A DNA stretch of 64,000 bases from an uncultured Bacteroidales bacterium (lineage in GTDB: Bacteria > Bacteroidota > Bacteroidia > Bacteroidales > UBA932): positions 69,375 through 133,374 of the forward strand of contig CAJOHK010000001.1 of NCBI GenBank assembly GCA_905234285.1, in the 5' to 3' direction. Positions 38,801 through 46,986 of the stretch are shown piece after piece. The translations under genes were made by a program, and so were the position numbers. The stretch's first letter is position 1. Each line of letters starts with the position of its first letter. The notes beneath the pieces were generated by a model. That model had not been told where the DNA came from and did no database searches. It saw only the letters and a list, made by a program, of their open reading frames with translations.

Positions 38801-39099
38801 ACGGCGACATCCAGGTTGCCCAAAGTGCAGTGGACCGCTTTATGGTGAGTTCCAACTATCTTAGCTTCGATAACGTAACGCTGGGTTACACCCTGCCTCA
38901 GAAATGGACCCGCAAGATTAAGATTGAATCGCTCCGTTTCTATGTGGCAGGTGACAACCTCTATGTTCTCACGGCCCGTAAGGGTATCGATCCCCGCTTC
39001 TCCATGGGCGTAGGTTCCATGACCAGCGGCTCCGGTCGCAACACGGGTTACTACTCTGCCATGCGCAGCGTCACCGGTGGTATTACCCTCACGTTCTAA
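35830..39099 (+). CDS. SusC/RagA-family TonB-linked outer-membrane transporter (right operon)
   Basis: A 1089-residue homologue of the left SusC with the same order: signal peptide (FFAAMVLLALSATAFAQ), regulatory-like domain starting NITVKGVVKDSAGDGIVGAS, TonB-box region ETIVVAYGTA, plug with IRIRGIGSMYASSSPLMIVDG, and a barrel ending VTGGITLTF. The start is the ATG at 35830, since the N-terminus then matches the left SusC; an in-frame GTG 6 bp upstream is less likely. The C-terminal third (WTRKIKIESLRFYVAGDNLYV) is again close to the left copy, while extracellular-loop regions differ, suggesting related ligands. Confidence 0.97.
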   Translation: MKKIRIFFAAMVLLALSATAFAQNITVKGVVKDSAGDGIVGASLVLKGNNTVYTMTNLTGAYSLSVPANGYLEVKCMGYVDQEISVNGRTVIDITLVDDTQLLDETIVVAYGTATKSSFTGSAAQVKSETIERKVATSVTSALAGTTPGVQVISSSGDPAGGGAGTIRIRGIGSMYASSSPLMIVDGVPYDGEISDINPQDVESMSVLKDASASAIYGHRGANGVVIITTKKGNSGDAQVKFDARVGVNSRLIPNYDVITDPGQYYETYFQMMYNQYLYSGHSEAESYAYANKYLFDQNNGGLGYQVYTVPEGENLIGYNFKLNPKATLGYSDGEYYYIPDDWYKEAFHNSIRQEYNVSASGSVGKVNYYASVGYLDNTGIVNNSGYKRYTGRINADYQAKSWIRLSTSMNISHTDSQTADWTADSWGSSGNIFYIANTIAPIYPLYVRKLDANGNPYIVTESDRLLYDANNTNQKRPSIVGNAIRDNEYDRTQSYADVISGKFGATLTPLKGLTLTANVGFTVDNTRGSSLSSQFAGSASTDGYVSVAHSRMFTVNQQYLGEYKFSIADVHHFDIMGGFEKYNYTAQGLSGSNYHLFNPYIGELNNADGTGSMVSNASSTNRYATQGFLARVQYDDNNTIFLSASYRRDASSRFAEGHRWGNFGSFGAAWVMSREKWFKAKWVDLLKFKISYGVQGNDSLGSYYPYADQYSHSWSEEDGYKQEKTYVGNEKLTWETSHSFNVGFDFELFNNYLNGGFEWFSRKTTDLLYGKSVPQSSGNPTGQIPVNVGSMRNRGFELSLDGDIIRNKNVHWTWNANFSHYVNKILSLDESVSENGIRSGNQIIKVGGSIYDAYMFKFAGVDPETGEAEYYAEVLLDESGQPTNTYVQRPTQEQLDKHLTTTVKTKTFSNATQYELGSMLPKLFGGFGTSITAYGIDFSCQLSYQLGGKFYDGSYQNLMHTQSSAGSAWHKDVLKAWQKPGDVTDVPRNDGDIQVAQSAVDRFMVSSNYLSFDNVTLGYTLPQKWTRKIKIESLRFYVAGDNLYVLTARKGIDPRFSMGVGSMTSGSGRNTGYYSAMRSVTGGITLTF
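35962..35996 (+). repeat. 35-bp perfect inverted repeat inside susC, right copy
   Basis: Identical in inverted orientation to 34089-34123. Crossing over here would invert 1.8-1.9 kb and swap the signal-peptide and first-domain coding ends of the two susC genes while keeping both frames open. Confidence 0.85.
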
Positions 39100-39105
39100 T
39101 TTAAA

Positions 39106-40755
39106 ATGTTCAAGACAATGAAACTCAATAGCTTTATATCGGTTTTATTTGCAGCGCTGGTACTTAGTGCCTGCACTGACATGAACAAAATTGTTCCCGA
39201 AGGCGGTACCCTCCTGGCCTCTCAGTTAAAAGAGACCAACGCTGCTGTTCCTTCCCGTGCTTCTGCTGCTTTCGTAGGTCTGTTCAACCCGCTGGGTAAC
39301 CCCAACTACTTCGGTTATGGAACCCCGGACGATTGGGGCGTACTCATGATGCTTTTCTGCAACGACGTAGAAGGCGCCGATGCCCTCCTCCCGGACAGCA
39401 ACTATAACTGGTTCAGTGTTTGCGGCGAGCTCTCTTCCCGCACGGCTTCTTACCGTAACCCCATGATCCGTTACCGTACGCCTTACATGATTATCGCGAA
39501 CTCTAACGACTTCCTGGCCGGTTTTGACGATAATGTGACGGATCAGGAATCCATCTATATGATTGCCCAGGCCAAGGCTCTGCGTGCATACGCCTATATG
39601 CTCCTGGCCCAGGACTTCCAGTTCACTTACACTATTGCCAAGGATAAGCCTTGCGTTCCCGTGTGCGCCCTGGATATAGAAGATCCCGCCAACAACCCCC
39701 GCGCCTCTGTGGCAGCTATTTATGGTATCATCATGGACGACCTTAATGATGCTGTAAGCAAACTCGCCGGTTATGCCCGTCCTTCCAAGATGTACATCGA
39801 CCAGCATGTGGCCTATGGCCTCCGCGCCCGCGCCAACCTGCTCATGGGTGAGTATGCCGATGCCGCTGCCGACGCCGAGAAAGCCGCCGAAGGTTACACG
39901 CCCGCTTCGATTGAAGAGGTGAGCCATCCCAGCTTCATGGACATTAGCGAGCACAACTGGATTTGGGGCTTTGACATGACGGCCGACGTTGCCAAGACAT
40001 TCAAATATGCTACCAGTTCTTCCTGGCTGCGTTCCTTCTCCTCTTGGGCCTATGCCGCCGGTGCCGGTTGCTACACCATGATTAACAAAATGCTGTACGA
40101 CAAGATTCCTGCGAGCGACGTGCGTAAAGGCTGGTGGGTCGATGAAAACCTGCAGTCCCCGCTCCTGGACGGTCTTACCTGGGATGCCGGTACCGCCGGT
40201 GTTGCTTCCGGTCAGGCTATTCCCCTGTTCGAGTTTGACGACAAACTGGCCTTCCTGCCTTATACCAACGTCAAGTTCGGTTGCAACCCTATCGGCACCA
40301 CCGATAACGCCGAGGATTCCCCGCTCATGCGCGTAGAGGAAATGCTCCTCATCCAGGCCGAGGCCAACTATAAGGCTGGCAACACCGCCAAGGGTATGCA
40401 AATCCTCAACGACTTTGTGTCTACCTATCGTAATCCCGGTTATTCTGCCAGCGCCAGCGGCCGCAGCTTCGAGGACGAGGTTTGGTTCCAGCGCCGTGTA
40501 GAACTCTGGGGCGAAGGTTTCGGTATCCATGACACCAAGCGTCTCAACAAACCGCTTGTACGCTTCCTGGGAACCGCCGAGAGCACCAATATGCCGCCGG
40601 CATTCCGCTTCAACCTGGCTGCCAACGACGGCTGGCTCCTGATGCGCTTCAACAACGGTGAGCTCAACACCAACTTTGGTATTGTAGACAACACTGGTGG
40701 TTCTCTTCCCAAGATGGACCAGAATCCCAGTCTGCGTGACGGTGTGACCGACTAA
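39106..40755 (+). CDS. SusD/RagB-family outer-membrane lipoprotein (right operon)
   Basis: A 549-residue SusD/RagB protein, 6 bp after susC. Lipobox ALVLSACTDMN near residue 23; helical SusD blocks IAQAKALRAYAYMLLAQDFQFTY, HVAYGLRARANLLMGEYADAAADAEKA, the C-terminal LMRVEEMLLIQAEANYKAGN and RRVELWGEGFGIHDTKRLNKPLVR. It acts as the lid for the right SusC. Sequence divergence from the left SusD is larger than between the two SusC N-termini, which fits different ligands. Confidence 0.95.
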   Translation: MFKTMKLNSFISVLFAALVLSACTDMNKIVPEGGTLLASQLKETNAAVPSRASAAFVGLFNPLGNPNYFGYGTPDDWGVLMMLFCNDVEGADALLPDSNYNWFSVCGELSSRTASYRNPMIRYRTPYMIIANSNDFLAGFDDNVTDQESIYMIAQAKALRAYAYMLLAQDFQFTYTIAKDKPCVPVCALDIEDPANNPRASVAAIYGIIMDDLNDAVSKLAGYARPSKMYIDQHVAYGLRARANLLMGEYADAAADAEKAAEGYTPASIEEVSHPSFMDISEHNWIWGFDMTADVAKTFKYATSSSWLRSFSSWAYAAGAGCYTMINKMLYDKIPASDVRKGWWVDENLQSPLLDGLTWDAGTAGVASGQAIPLFEFDDKLAFLPYTNVKFGCNPIGTTDNAEDSPLMRVEEMLLIQAEANYKAGNTAKGMQILNDFVSTYRNPGYSASASGRSFEDEVWFQRRVELWGEGFGIHDTKRLNKPLVRFLGTAESTNMPPAFRFNLAANDGWLLMRFNNGELNTNFGIVDNTGGSLPKMDQNPSLRDGVTD

Positions 40756-40774
40756 TCCATAAAGAAAAAGAATT

Positions 40775-43516
40775 ATGAGAACAATCAATAAATATTTCTA
40801 TCTTCTTGCCGCTGCCGCGCTCGTAGGTGTTGCTTCCTGCGAGAAGGAGAAGGAGGCTTATGCCCCCGGTACTCCCGACAGTGAGACCTGCGAAGGTGTA
40901 TACTTCATCAAGCAGGATGTGATTGAGGAAACGCAGATCTTCGACCCTACTCAGGAGAAGAAGGCCGAGATTAAAGTTCACCGTACCAACAGTGTAGGTG
41001 CGCTTACGGTTACTCCTAAGGTAAGCCTCAGCGAAATGACCAGTAGTGGTCCTGTGGATGGCGATGCCAGCCTGTTCACCGTGTCGGACATTGTATTCGA
41101 AGACGGTCAGGAAGAAGCTATCATGACACTGTCATTCCCTAATGTGAAAGAGGGTGTGCAGTATTCCCTGCACCTCAAGATCGAGGGAGACCAGTATGCT
41201 TCCAAGTACACCAGCAGCCTCATTGCCTGCGACTATAACATGATGTGCGTCAAGTACGAGGATTTCTTGAATCCCGTAACCAAACAGCCTGCTTTGATTA
41301 CCTTTAAGTCAAGTTGGTGGGAAGAAACTCATACTGCATACGTGAAGTATTATGAGGTTGACGGTGTACGTCACTGTGTTACCTATGATGAAAAGCTTGT
41401 AGGAATTCCTGGTGTTGACGGTGGTGCCGATGGCTTCTGGGGAACTGGAAAAGATGTTCATTTTGCTTTCCTCTGGTATGTAAAGGGCGTAGATGAATGT
41501 TCTGATTGTGGGGAGTCTCATCCTTGTAAGGTCCCTTCAGGATATGAAGTACCTGCCGGTTCTTATCTTCTCACTCCGGACAGCCCTCAATATATCTTTA
41601 CCCATTCCTCGGCTGGAGATATCTTTTTCCACGACCAGTATTTGGTTTCTGTGAATTTCAGGAGCTATACCAAATCTTTCCTGCACTATACTGATGCAAA
41701 TGATCTCTTTGATTCCACTTCCTATTATGATGGGAATGGCGGTTTCTATTTTTACTCGGAGTATAATGTAAACAATGCCGGTAGCGGTTGGGGTATTAGT
41801 GCCTTTGATCTTGTAGGTATCGCCGACGGTTTTGTCCGCGCCGATTTTAAGCTTGAGCTTACCGCCGGTGTAACTGAGGTAGACGATGAAGGTAACAACG
41901 TGGTTCCCATCAGCTTTAAACTTGGCTCAGACTCCGACCTTGTTGGTTATTCTATCCTCCCTGGAAAGGCTACTGGCAGTGCTATTACTGCAGAGGTAGC
42001 GGCTATTACCAAGGAAACAGAGGCAATGGCTAAAGAAAAGGAAGCCTGGCTCAACGATAATGTTGACTTCAGCAAGTACAACTCTACTTGGGTTCTTGCA
42101 AGTGGTAAGTCCTTTAAAGACAGCGTCGCTCCTGAGGATGGGGAAACCGGTTTCTTCACTCTGGTCGCGGTAGCTGTTGACACCATCCAAGTGAGAACTA
42201 CGGGAGTAGTATCTGAAGTTAAATTGGAGGTTAAGAATGAAGCCAGTTTGAACTTCCAGTACATCAACACCGGTGAAACCAACCCGGTTATCCTGAATGT
42301 TGCCGCCGGCAGCACCGAGAAGTACATTTCCCGTGGCTATGATCCCGAGACCAGCTTCGAGTACACCATCTCAGGTGCAGGTCTGACCGGTGTTATTCCA
42401 ATGATCTACACCGAGGCCGAGGTAGAAGCAGAAGGTGGTATTGACAGCATACTGGAAGACGTTTTGTCCGACCCCAACTACTTCTATAGCGCACTGTCAC
42501 TTGAGGAGAATAATCCTAGTCTAACCGCCCAGCAGCTTGCCGACGTAAACGATAAGGGCTTCTCTGATATTTACACATCCGGCGTTACCCCTGGCACCAC
42601 CTATTATGTGATTGTTTGGGCAACCAATGGCTACGATTGCGATGTGGCATATGCCACTACCCTCACCGCCGGTGATCCCCTGCCTATTTATCAGAGTTTC
42701 ACCTATAAGAACCGCGCCGATGAACTGATTGATGGTAAATCTGCTTCCGATTTCTATGGTACATATAATTTATATGCTATAGATATGAATGGATCTTCCT
42801 CATTAAGAAGATATATGGGTCAAGCTGTTATCGCAGCCTATGATTCAGAAAAATATGGAGCAGTTGAGGTAAATGGAGAAAGTGCTCAGATTACTGGCCT
42901 TTCTTGTGGCGTAGGTGGTAGCGGTTTTGACGATACTATCTTACTTGATTTCTGTGAAAACCCTCTCGGTGTTGATGATAAGTTAGGACTCTTTGTAGCA
43001 GGAACATCTACTGCAGATGGGAAGTCGGCAGCTCTATACACCTGGGTTCCGGCAGGAAATAATTTTTATAGATGGGATTATGCTTCTGTAGCTTATCCTG
43101 TTATGGACGGTTATATTGCCTTTGTTGGTGAATCCTATTACTCAGACAACTATGGATATTATTCGAATATAAATTTCTATAATGGAGTGATAGATGAAAC
43201 CTTCCGTGATTTCCTGCTTGTAGATCCTGCTAAAGATGACAATGGACTCGCTCCGAAAGTTGCAGCGGCTATATCATCCATAAAGAAAGTCAAGGGAAAG
43301 AAAATTGAGTCCAACTATGGGGCGAAGCTTAATGTGCTTAACAATGTAAACTACAACCCTATCCAGAACCACTTCTTTGCCCCTGTCGGCGTTACAGGTT
43401 TGCAGCCCGTGGTTTCCGTGAAGGAAGTTGTTGCGTTCAAACATAACGTTAGCTTAAGTTCCAAGAAGGGTGTTGTTGAGATCAGCCAATCTCCTATACA
43501 GTGCTTTAACCGTTAA
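40775..43516 (+). CDS. Large surface lipoprotein of SusCD operon (right), function unknown
   Basis: A 913-residue lipoprotein (lipobox GVASCEKEK), counterpart of the left 821-residue protein: same opening pattern (CEGVYFIKQDVIEETQIFDPTQEKKAEIKV), DGQEEAIMTLSFPNVKEGVQYSLHL and YYEVDGVRHCVTYD. Unlike the left copy it has a cysteine cluster (DECSDCGESHPC) near residue 250. Codon choice looks mosaic: about 41300-41800 and 42740-43350 are clearly more A/T-rich than the rest, suggesting recombined or fast-evolving binding regions. A SusE/F-like binding role is inferred from position. Confidence 0.7.
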   Translation: MRTINKYFYLLAAAALVGVASCEKEKEAYAPGTPDSETCEGVYFIKQDVIEETQIFDPTQEKKAEIKVHRTNSVGALTVTPKVSLSEMTSSGPVDGDASLFTVSDIVFEDGQEEAIMTLSFPNVKEGVQYSLHLKIEGDQYASKYTSSLIACDYNMMCVKYEDFLNPVTKQPALITFKSSWWEETHTAYVKYYEVDGVRHCVTYDEKLVGIPGVDGGADGFWGTGKDVHFAFLWYVKGVDECSDCGESHPCKVPSGYEVPAGSYLLTPDSPQYIFTHSSAGDIFFHDQYLVSVNFRSYTKSFLHYTDANDLFDSTSYYDGNGGFYFYSEYNVNNAGSGWGISAFDLVGIADGFVRADFKLELTAGVTEVDDEGNNVVPISFKLGSDSDLVGYSILPGKATGSAITAEVAAITKETEAMAKEKEAWLNDNVDFSKYNSTWVLASGKSFKDSVAPEDGETGFFTLVAVAVDTIQVRTTGVVSEVKLEVKNEASLNFQYINTGETNPVILNVAAGSTEKYISRGYDPETSFEYTISGAGLTGVIPMIYTEAEVEAEGGIDSILEDVLSDPNYFYSALSLEENNPSLTAQQLADVNDKGFSDIYTSGVTPGTTYYVIVWATNGYDCDVAYATTLTAGDPLPIYQSFTYKNRADELIDGKSASDFYGTYNLYAIDMNGSSSLRRYMGQAVIAAYDSEKYGAVEVNGESAQITGLSCGVGGSGFDDTILLDFCENPLGVDDKLGLFVAGTSTADGKSAALYTWVPAGNNFYRWDYASVAYPVMDGYIAFVGESYYSDNYGYYSNINFYNGVIDETFRDFLLVDPAKDDNGLAPKVAAAISSIKKVKGKKIESNYGAKLNVLNNVNYNPIQNHFFAPVGVTGLQPVVSVKEVVAFKHNVSLSSKKGVVEISQSPIQCFNR

Positions 43517-43531
43517 TAAACTGTAATCATT

Positions 43532-44470
43532 ATGAAAAAATCAGCATACATTTTTGCAGCAGTTGCCATTTTTGCAGGTGTGTTTACTTCCTGCAAAAAG
43601 GACAATGAGCCGAAATCGCCTGTCATCAATGAGAATGCAGTTGCGGTTACCGGCATTACTCTGGACAAGACCACCATCACCTTCTCCAAGAAGGAGGAAA
43701 CGGCTATCATCACCGCCACCATCACGCCCGCAGATGCCTCCGACAAGCGCATTCTCTGGAAGTCTTCTGACGAGACCGTTGCCAAGGTGTCCAACGGTGT
43801 AGTGGAATCGGTGAAAGAAGGCAAGGCTACCATTACCGCAACCACCTATGCCGGTAACTTTGTGGCCTCCTGCGCTGTTAGTTTCCCTAAGGTAACGGTA
43901 GACTCTCGCGCCGAAGATATCCTGGGAAGCAAGTATTCCATTTATTGGTCCAAAGTAAACTATGGTGCCGAGAATCCGCAGGATTTTGGAACCTTCGTCT
44001 CCTGGGGAGAAAAGGCTCCTAAGGCTAATTATGACTGGAATTCCTATATGGTTCCTCTCATTGGCTGGTGCGGAACCGAAAAAGATCCGCTCTATGGCGT
44101 AGAGGATATTGCTAATTCCGAGTATGATGTTGTTGCCGAATCCTGGGGTAAAGGCTGGAGAATGCCCACCGTAGAAGAGGTGTATCAGCTCGTTGCCACC
44201 ATGACCTGGACCTGGACCTCCGAGGAAGGAGTGTATGGTTACAAGGTAGAGAACCCTGACAGTGGAAAGAGCATCTTCCTCCCTGTTGCCGGTTACTACA
44301 ACGATGCTACCCATGCTCATGCGGGCGCCAAGGGCCGTTACTGGACCAGCGCCGTGGGAGAAGAGGCTTACAACGCCTATTCTCTTGACTTCACCTCCGA
44401 TGAGTATGTGATGGATCAGCATGGCCGCAATATGGGCTTTGTGATTCGTCCCGTACTGGACAAGGAGTAA
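43532..44470 (+). CDS. Lipoprotein with BIG2-like Ig domain and FISUMP domain
   Basis: A 312-residue lipoprotein (lipobox GVFTSCKKD). Residues about 38-120 form a bacterial Ig-like group 2 domain (VTGITLDKTTITFSKKEETAIITATITP and KSSDETVAKVSNGVVESV). The C-terminal part matches the Fibrobacter succinogenes major paralogous (FISUMP) domain: GKGWRMPTVEEVYQLV, then SIFLPVAGYYND and GRYWTSAVGEEAYNAYSLDF. It is probably surface-exposed; ligand unknown. It has no equivalent in the left operon, so it was gained on the right or lost on the left. A hairpin follows at 44491. Confidence 0.85.
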   Translation: MKKSAYIFAAVAIFAGVFTSCKKDNEPKSPVINENAVAVTGITLDKTTITFSKKEETAIITATITPADASDKRILWKSSDETVAKVSNGVVESVKEGKATITATTYAGNFVASCAVSFPKVTVDSRAEDILGSKYSIYWSKVNYGAENPQDFGTFVSWGEKAPKANYDWNSYMVPLIGWCGTEKDPLYGVEDIANSEYDVVAESWGKGWRMPTVEEVYQLVATMTWTWTSEEGVYGYKVENPDSGKSIFLPVAGYYNDATHAHAGAKGRYWTSAVGEEAYNAYSLDFTSDEYVMDQHGRNMGFVIRPVLDKE

Positions 44471-44490
44471 TTCTCTGTAATTAACTTTCG

Positions 44491-44524
44491 AAAGGGGCGA
44501 CCAGATATCTGATTGCCCCTTTTT
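44491..44524 (+). terminator. Hairpin terminator or attenuator before the right S8 gene
   Basis: AAAGGGGC pairs with GCCCCTTTT around an inner CAGATATCTG stem, followed by a T-tract. It looks like a rho-independent terminator within the operon, 17 bp before the S8 start, so S8 expression would depend on read-through. Confidence 0.7.
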
Positions 44525-44541
44525 ATCACAAAAGAAAAGAA

Positions 44542-46542
44542 GTGAAAAAAGTTGTAATTATTCTTTCCCTGGTGCCTGCGTTATTCCTTTCCTGCACCAG
44601 CCATATTGAAGAAGAGGAAGCTTTGGAAACCCAGTCGGCTTCCCTGCAGCTGCTCGCCACCAAAAGCGTTAATACGGCAAAACAGGCAAGCACTAGTTCC
44701 TTCCTCATCAAGTTTACCACTGTTCCCACCGAGGAGGAAGTGCTCTCCCTGAAGGGCGTTCAATCGCTGGTGAAGGTTTTCCCTTCTACTCCCGGCAACG
44801 AGGCGCTGGAGCAGCGCTTTGGTATGGACCGCTGGTATGAGGTGGAGTTGGAGCAGGGTATATCTCCCGAGCAAGTGGCCCTTTCGGCCGCCTCCCTCGA
44901 GTGTGTCGGCACCATTGAGTACAACACCCTGGCCCAAAAGCCTGAGCGGCTGTCCGACCCGGTGACCGTTCCCGACATTCCTGCAACCAAGGCCGGCGTG
45001 AACGATTATAAGCAGTTTAACGACCCTCAGTTCTCCAACCAGTGGCATTATATCAACATTGGCGACAAAGCTATCTCCAAAACCGTTTATACAGGTGGAG
45101 ACATTAGCGTAAAGGATGTGTGGAGCAAGATTACCTGCGGTGACAATTCCGTCATTGTGGCGGTAGTAGACGAGGGGATCAAGTATTCTCACCCCGATTT
45201 GGCTGCCAATATGTGGGTTAATAAGGAAGAAATCCCCGGCAACGGCAAAGACGACGACGGTAACGGTTACGTAGACGATATTTACGGTTATAATTTTGTA
45301 GATAATGGGGATATCACCTGGGCATTATCCGGGGACGATGGTCACGGAACGCATACGTCGGGCACCATTGCGGCCGTTAATAACAACGGCATCGGCGTGG
45401 TGGGCGTGGCTGGCGGCAGCGGAAAGGGCGATGGCGTACGCATCATGTCGGCCCAAATCTTTTCCGGCAATAATACGGCCTCCGTCGCAAAGGTCGCGCA
45501 GGCGTTCAAGTATGCAGCCGACAACGGCGCATCCCTCGTTTCCTGCTCCTTTGGTTATCCGGCCGGTACTTTTAAATCGGACGGCGCATACAAGTCCCAA
45601 GGCGGGGCCGAGTACGATGCCATGCAGTATTTTAAGGCCAAAAAGAATAACAACGCCGTGGACGGGGGAATCATTATTTTCTCGGCCGGAAACTCTGCGC
45701 TGCCTTATGCCGGTTATCCCGGCGCCCTGGCCGATGTGATTAGCGTATCGGCCCTGGGACCGGATTATCTGCCCACCTACTACACTTGCTACGGCCCCGG
45801 CTGCAAAATCGCAGCCCCCGGTGGAGAAGGCGGCGTGGTGGGTCAGCCCGTCGCATCGGGCGGATACAGCATCCGAGCCTGCGTGCTGTCTACCTACCCT
45901 TCCGAGCTCAGCAACAACGGAGACGAGTATGCCTATATGCAGGGTACCTCCATGGCCTGCCCGCATGTAACCGGCGTGGCCGCCCTGGGTATCTGCTACG
46001 CCCTGAAACTGGGAAAGCACTACACCGTGGACGAGTTCAATTCCATGATTGTTTCGTCGGCCAAGGATATCGACAAGCGCATTAATTCTTTTAGCACCAA
46101 GGATATTGTGTACAATTCCGGCAATGTGTATAAAACGCTCAAGATGAGCGAGTACTATCACCAGATGGGAACGGGTTGCATTGACGCCTGGTCGCTCATG
46201 ATGAAGATAGAGGGTGTTCCCTGCTCGCTGGTAGCGATGGGAAGTACACAGTGGATAGACCTCTCGCCTTATTTTGGAACTTCTTCTACCAGCCTCACCT
46301 ATACCGGCTATGAAATGTCGGCCGATGCCAAGGCCGCGCTGGGCATTGAGGGCGAGCCCGAGCTCAAGAACGGGCGGCTTTACCTGAAGGCCACCAAAAT
46401 CGGCTCGGCCAAAATAAAGATTAACGCTGTGGGCGGCGGCTCCATCATTGGCGGCGATAACATTATTGGCGGCATGGCCATCTCCCGCGAGATTTCCATC
46501 ATAACAAGAGGTCATGCGGCTACCGAAGGCGGTTGGCTATAA
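44542..46542 (+). CDS. S8 family subtilisin-like serine protease, lipoprotein (right operon)
   Basis: A 666-residue paralogue of the left protease. It starts with GTG (44542) after an AAAGAAAAGAA purine tract; no ATG fits the signal peptide. Lipobox LFLSCTS (Cys18), inhibitor-like prodomain to about residue 140, then Asp210 (AVVDEGIKYSHPD), His268 (HGTHTSGTIAAVN), oxyanion Asn384 (FSAGNS) and Ser470 (GTSMACPHVTG). The C-terminal beta-rich domain ends in GGWL, as in the left copy. It is probably surface-anchored and cuts proteins into peptides for the right SusCD pair. Confidence 0.93.
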   Translation: MKKVVIILSLVPALFLSCTSHIEEEEALETQSASLQLLATKSVNTAKQASTSSFLIKFTTVPTEEEVLSLKGVQSLVKVFPSTPGNEALEQRFGMDRWYEVELEQGISPEQVALSAASLECVGTIEYNTLAQKPERLSDPVTVPDIPATKAGVNDYKQFNDPQFSNQWHYINIGDKAISKTVYTGGDISVKDVWSKITCGDNSVIVAVVDEGIKYSHPDLAANMWVNKEEIPGNGKDDDGNGYVDDIYGYNFVDNGDITWALSGDDGHGTHTSGTIAAVNNNGIGVVGVAGGSGKGDGVRIMSAQIFSGNNTASVAKVAQAFKYAADNGASLVSCSFGYPAGTFKSDGAYKSQGGAEYDAMQYFKAKKNNNAVDGGIIIFSAGNSALPYAGYPGALADVISVSALGPDYLPTYYTCYGPGCKIAAPGGEGGVVGQPVASGGYSIRACVLSTYPSELSNNGDEYAYMQGTSMACPHVTGVAALGICYALKLGKHYTVDEFNSMIVSSAKDIDKRINSFSTKDIVYNSGNVYKTLKMSEYYHQMGTGCIDAWSLMMKIEGVPCSLVAMGSTQWIDLSPYFGTSSTSLTYTGYEMSADAKAALGIEGEPELKNGRLYLKATKIGSAKIKINAVGGGSIIGGDNIIGGMAISREISIITRGHAATEGGWL

Positions 46543-46554
46543 TCCTTTAAAGCT

Positions 46555-46983
46555 ATGAAGAAAGTACTTTATTTTGCAATTGTGGCGGTGGCCACCCTGC
46601 TCCTTGCCGGATGTAAAAAGGACAAGGAAGAAGATAACGCTCCTGCTTGCGTGGGAGAATGGCAATTGTCCAACATAGCCGTAAAGAGTGTCACCTACGC
46701 CGACCAGAAGGTAGATGTTTATCTGAACCTGCAGGAGGGCGGCAGTTTTGAAGTGTACCAAATGATAGGTCAGGGCCGGTTCAGAAGATACACCGGCACC
46801 TGGAAACTGGAAGGGACGCTCCTTTCGGGGACCTACTCCTCCAAGAAGCCCTGGGGCAGTTCCTATCAGGTCTCGGCCGACGGGAATACCCTCACGCTCA
46901 CCTCTACTACCAGCGGCGAGGTGGATACTTACACCAAGACCACCATCCCCGCCTCGGTTAAGGAAGAGGCTTACGACATGTAA
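46555..46983 (+). CDS. Small lipocalin-like lipoprotein (right operon)
   Basis: A 142-residue lipoprotein (lipobox LLLAGCKKD) homologous to the left small lipoprotein: GEWQLSNIAVK, VDVYLNLQEGGSFEVYQMIGQGRFRRYTGTW, then LLSGTYSSKKPWGSSYQVSADG. It follows the S8 gene by 12 bp and is the last gene of the right operon. Both copies end with a run like TSGEVDTYTKTTIPASV, so the C-terminus is conserved. Function unknown. The convergent gene ends 3 bp further on with no terminator in between. Confidence 0.75.
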   Translation: MKKVLYFAIVAVATLLLAGCKKDKEEDNAPACVGEWQLSNIAVKSVTYADQKVDVYLNLQEGGSFEVYQMIGQGRFRRYTGTWKLEGTLLSGTYSSKKPWGSSYQVSADGNTLTLTSTTSGEVDTYTKTTIPASVKEEAYDM

Positions 46984-46986
46984 AAC

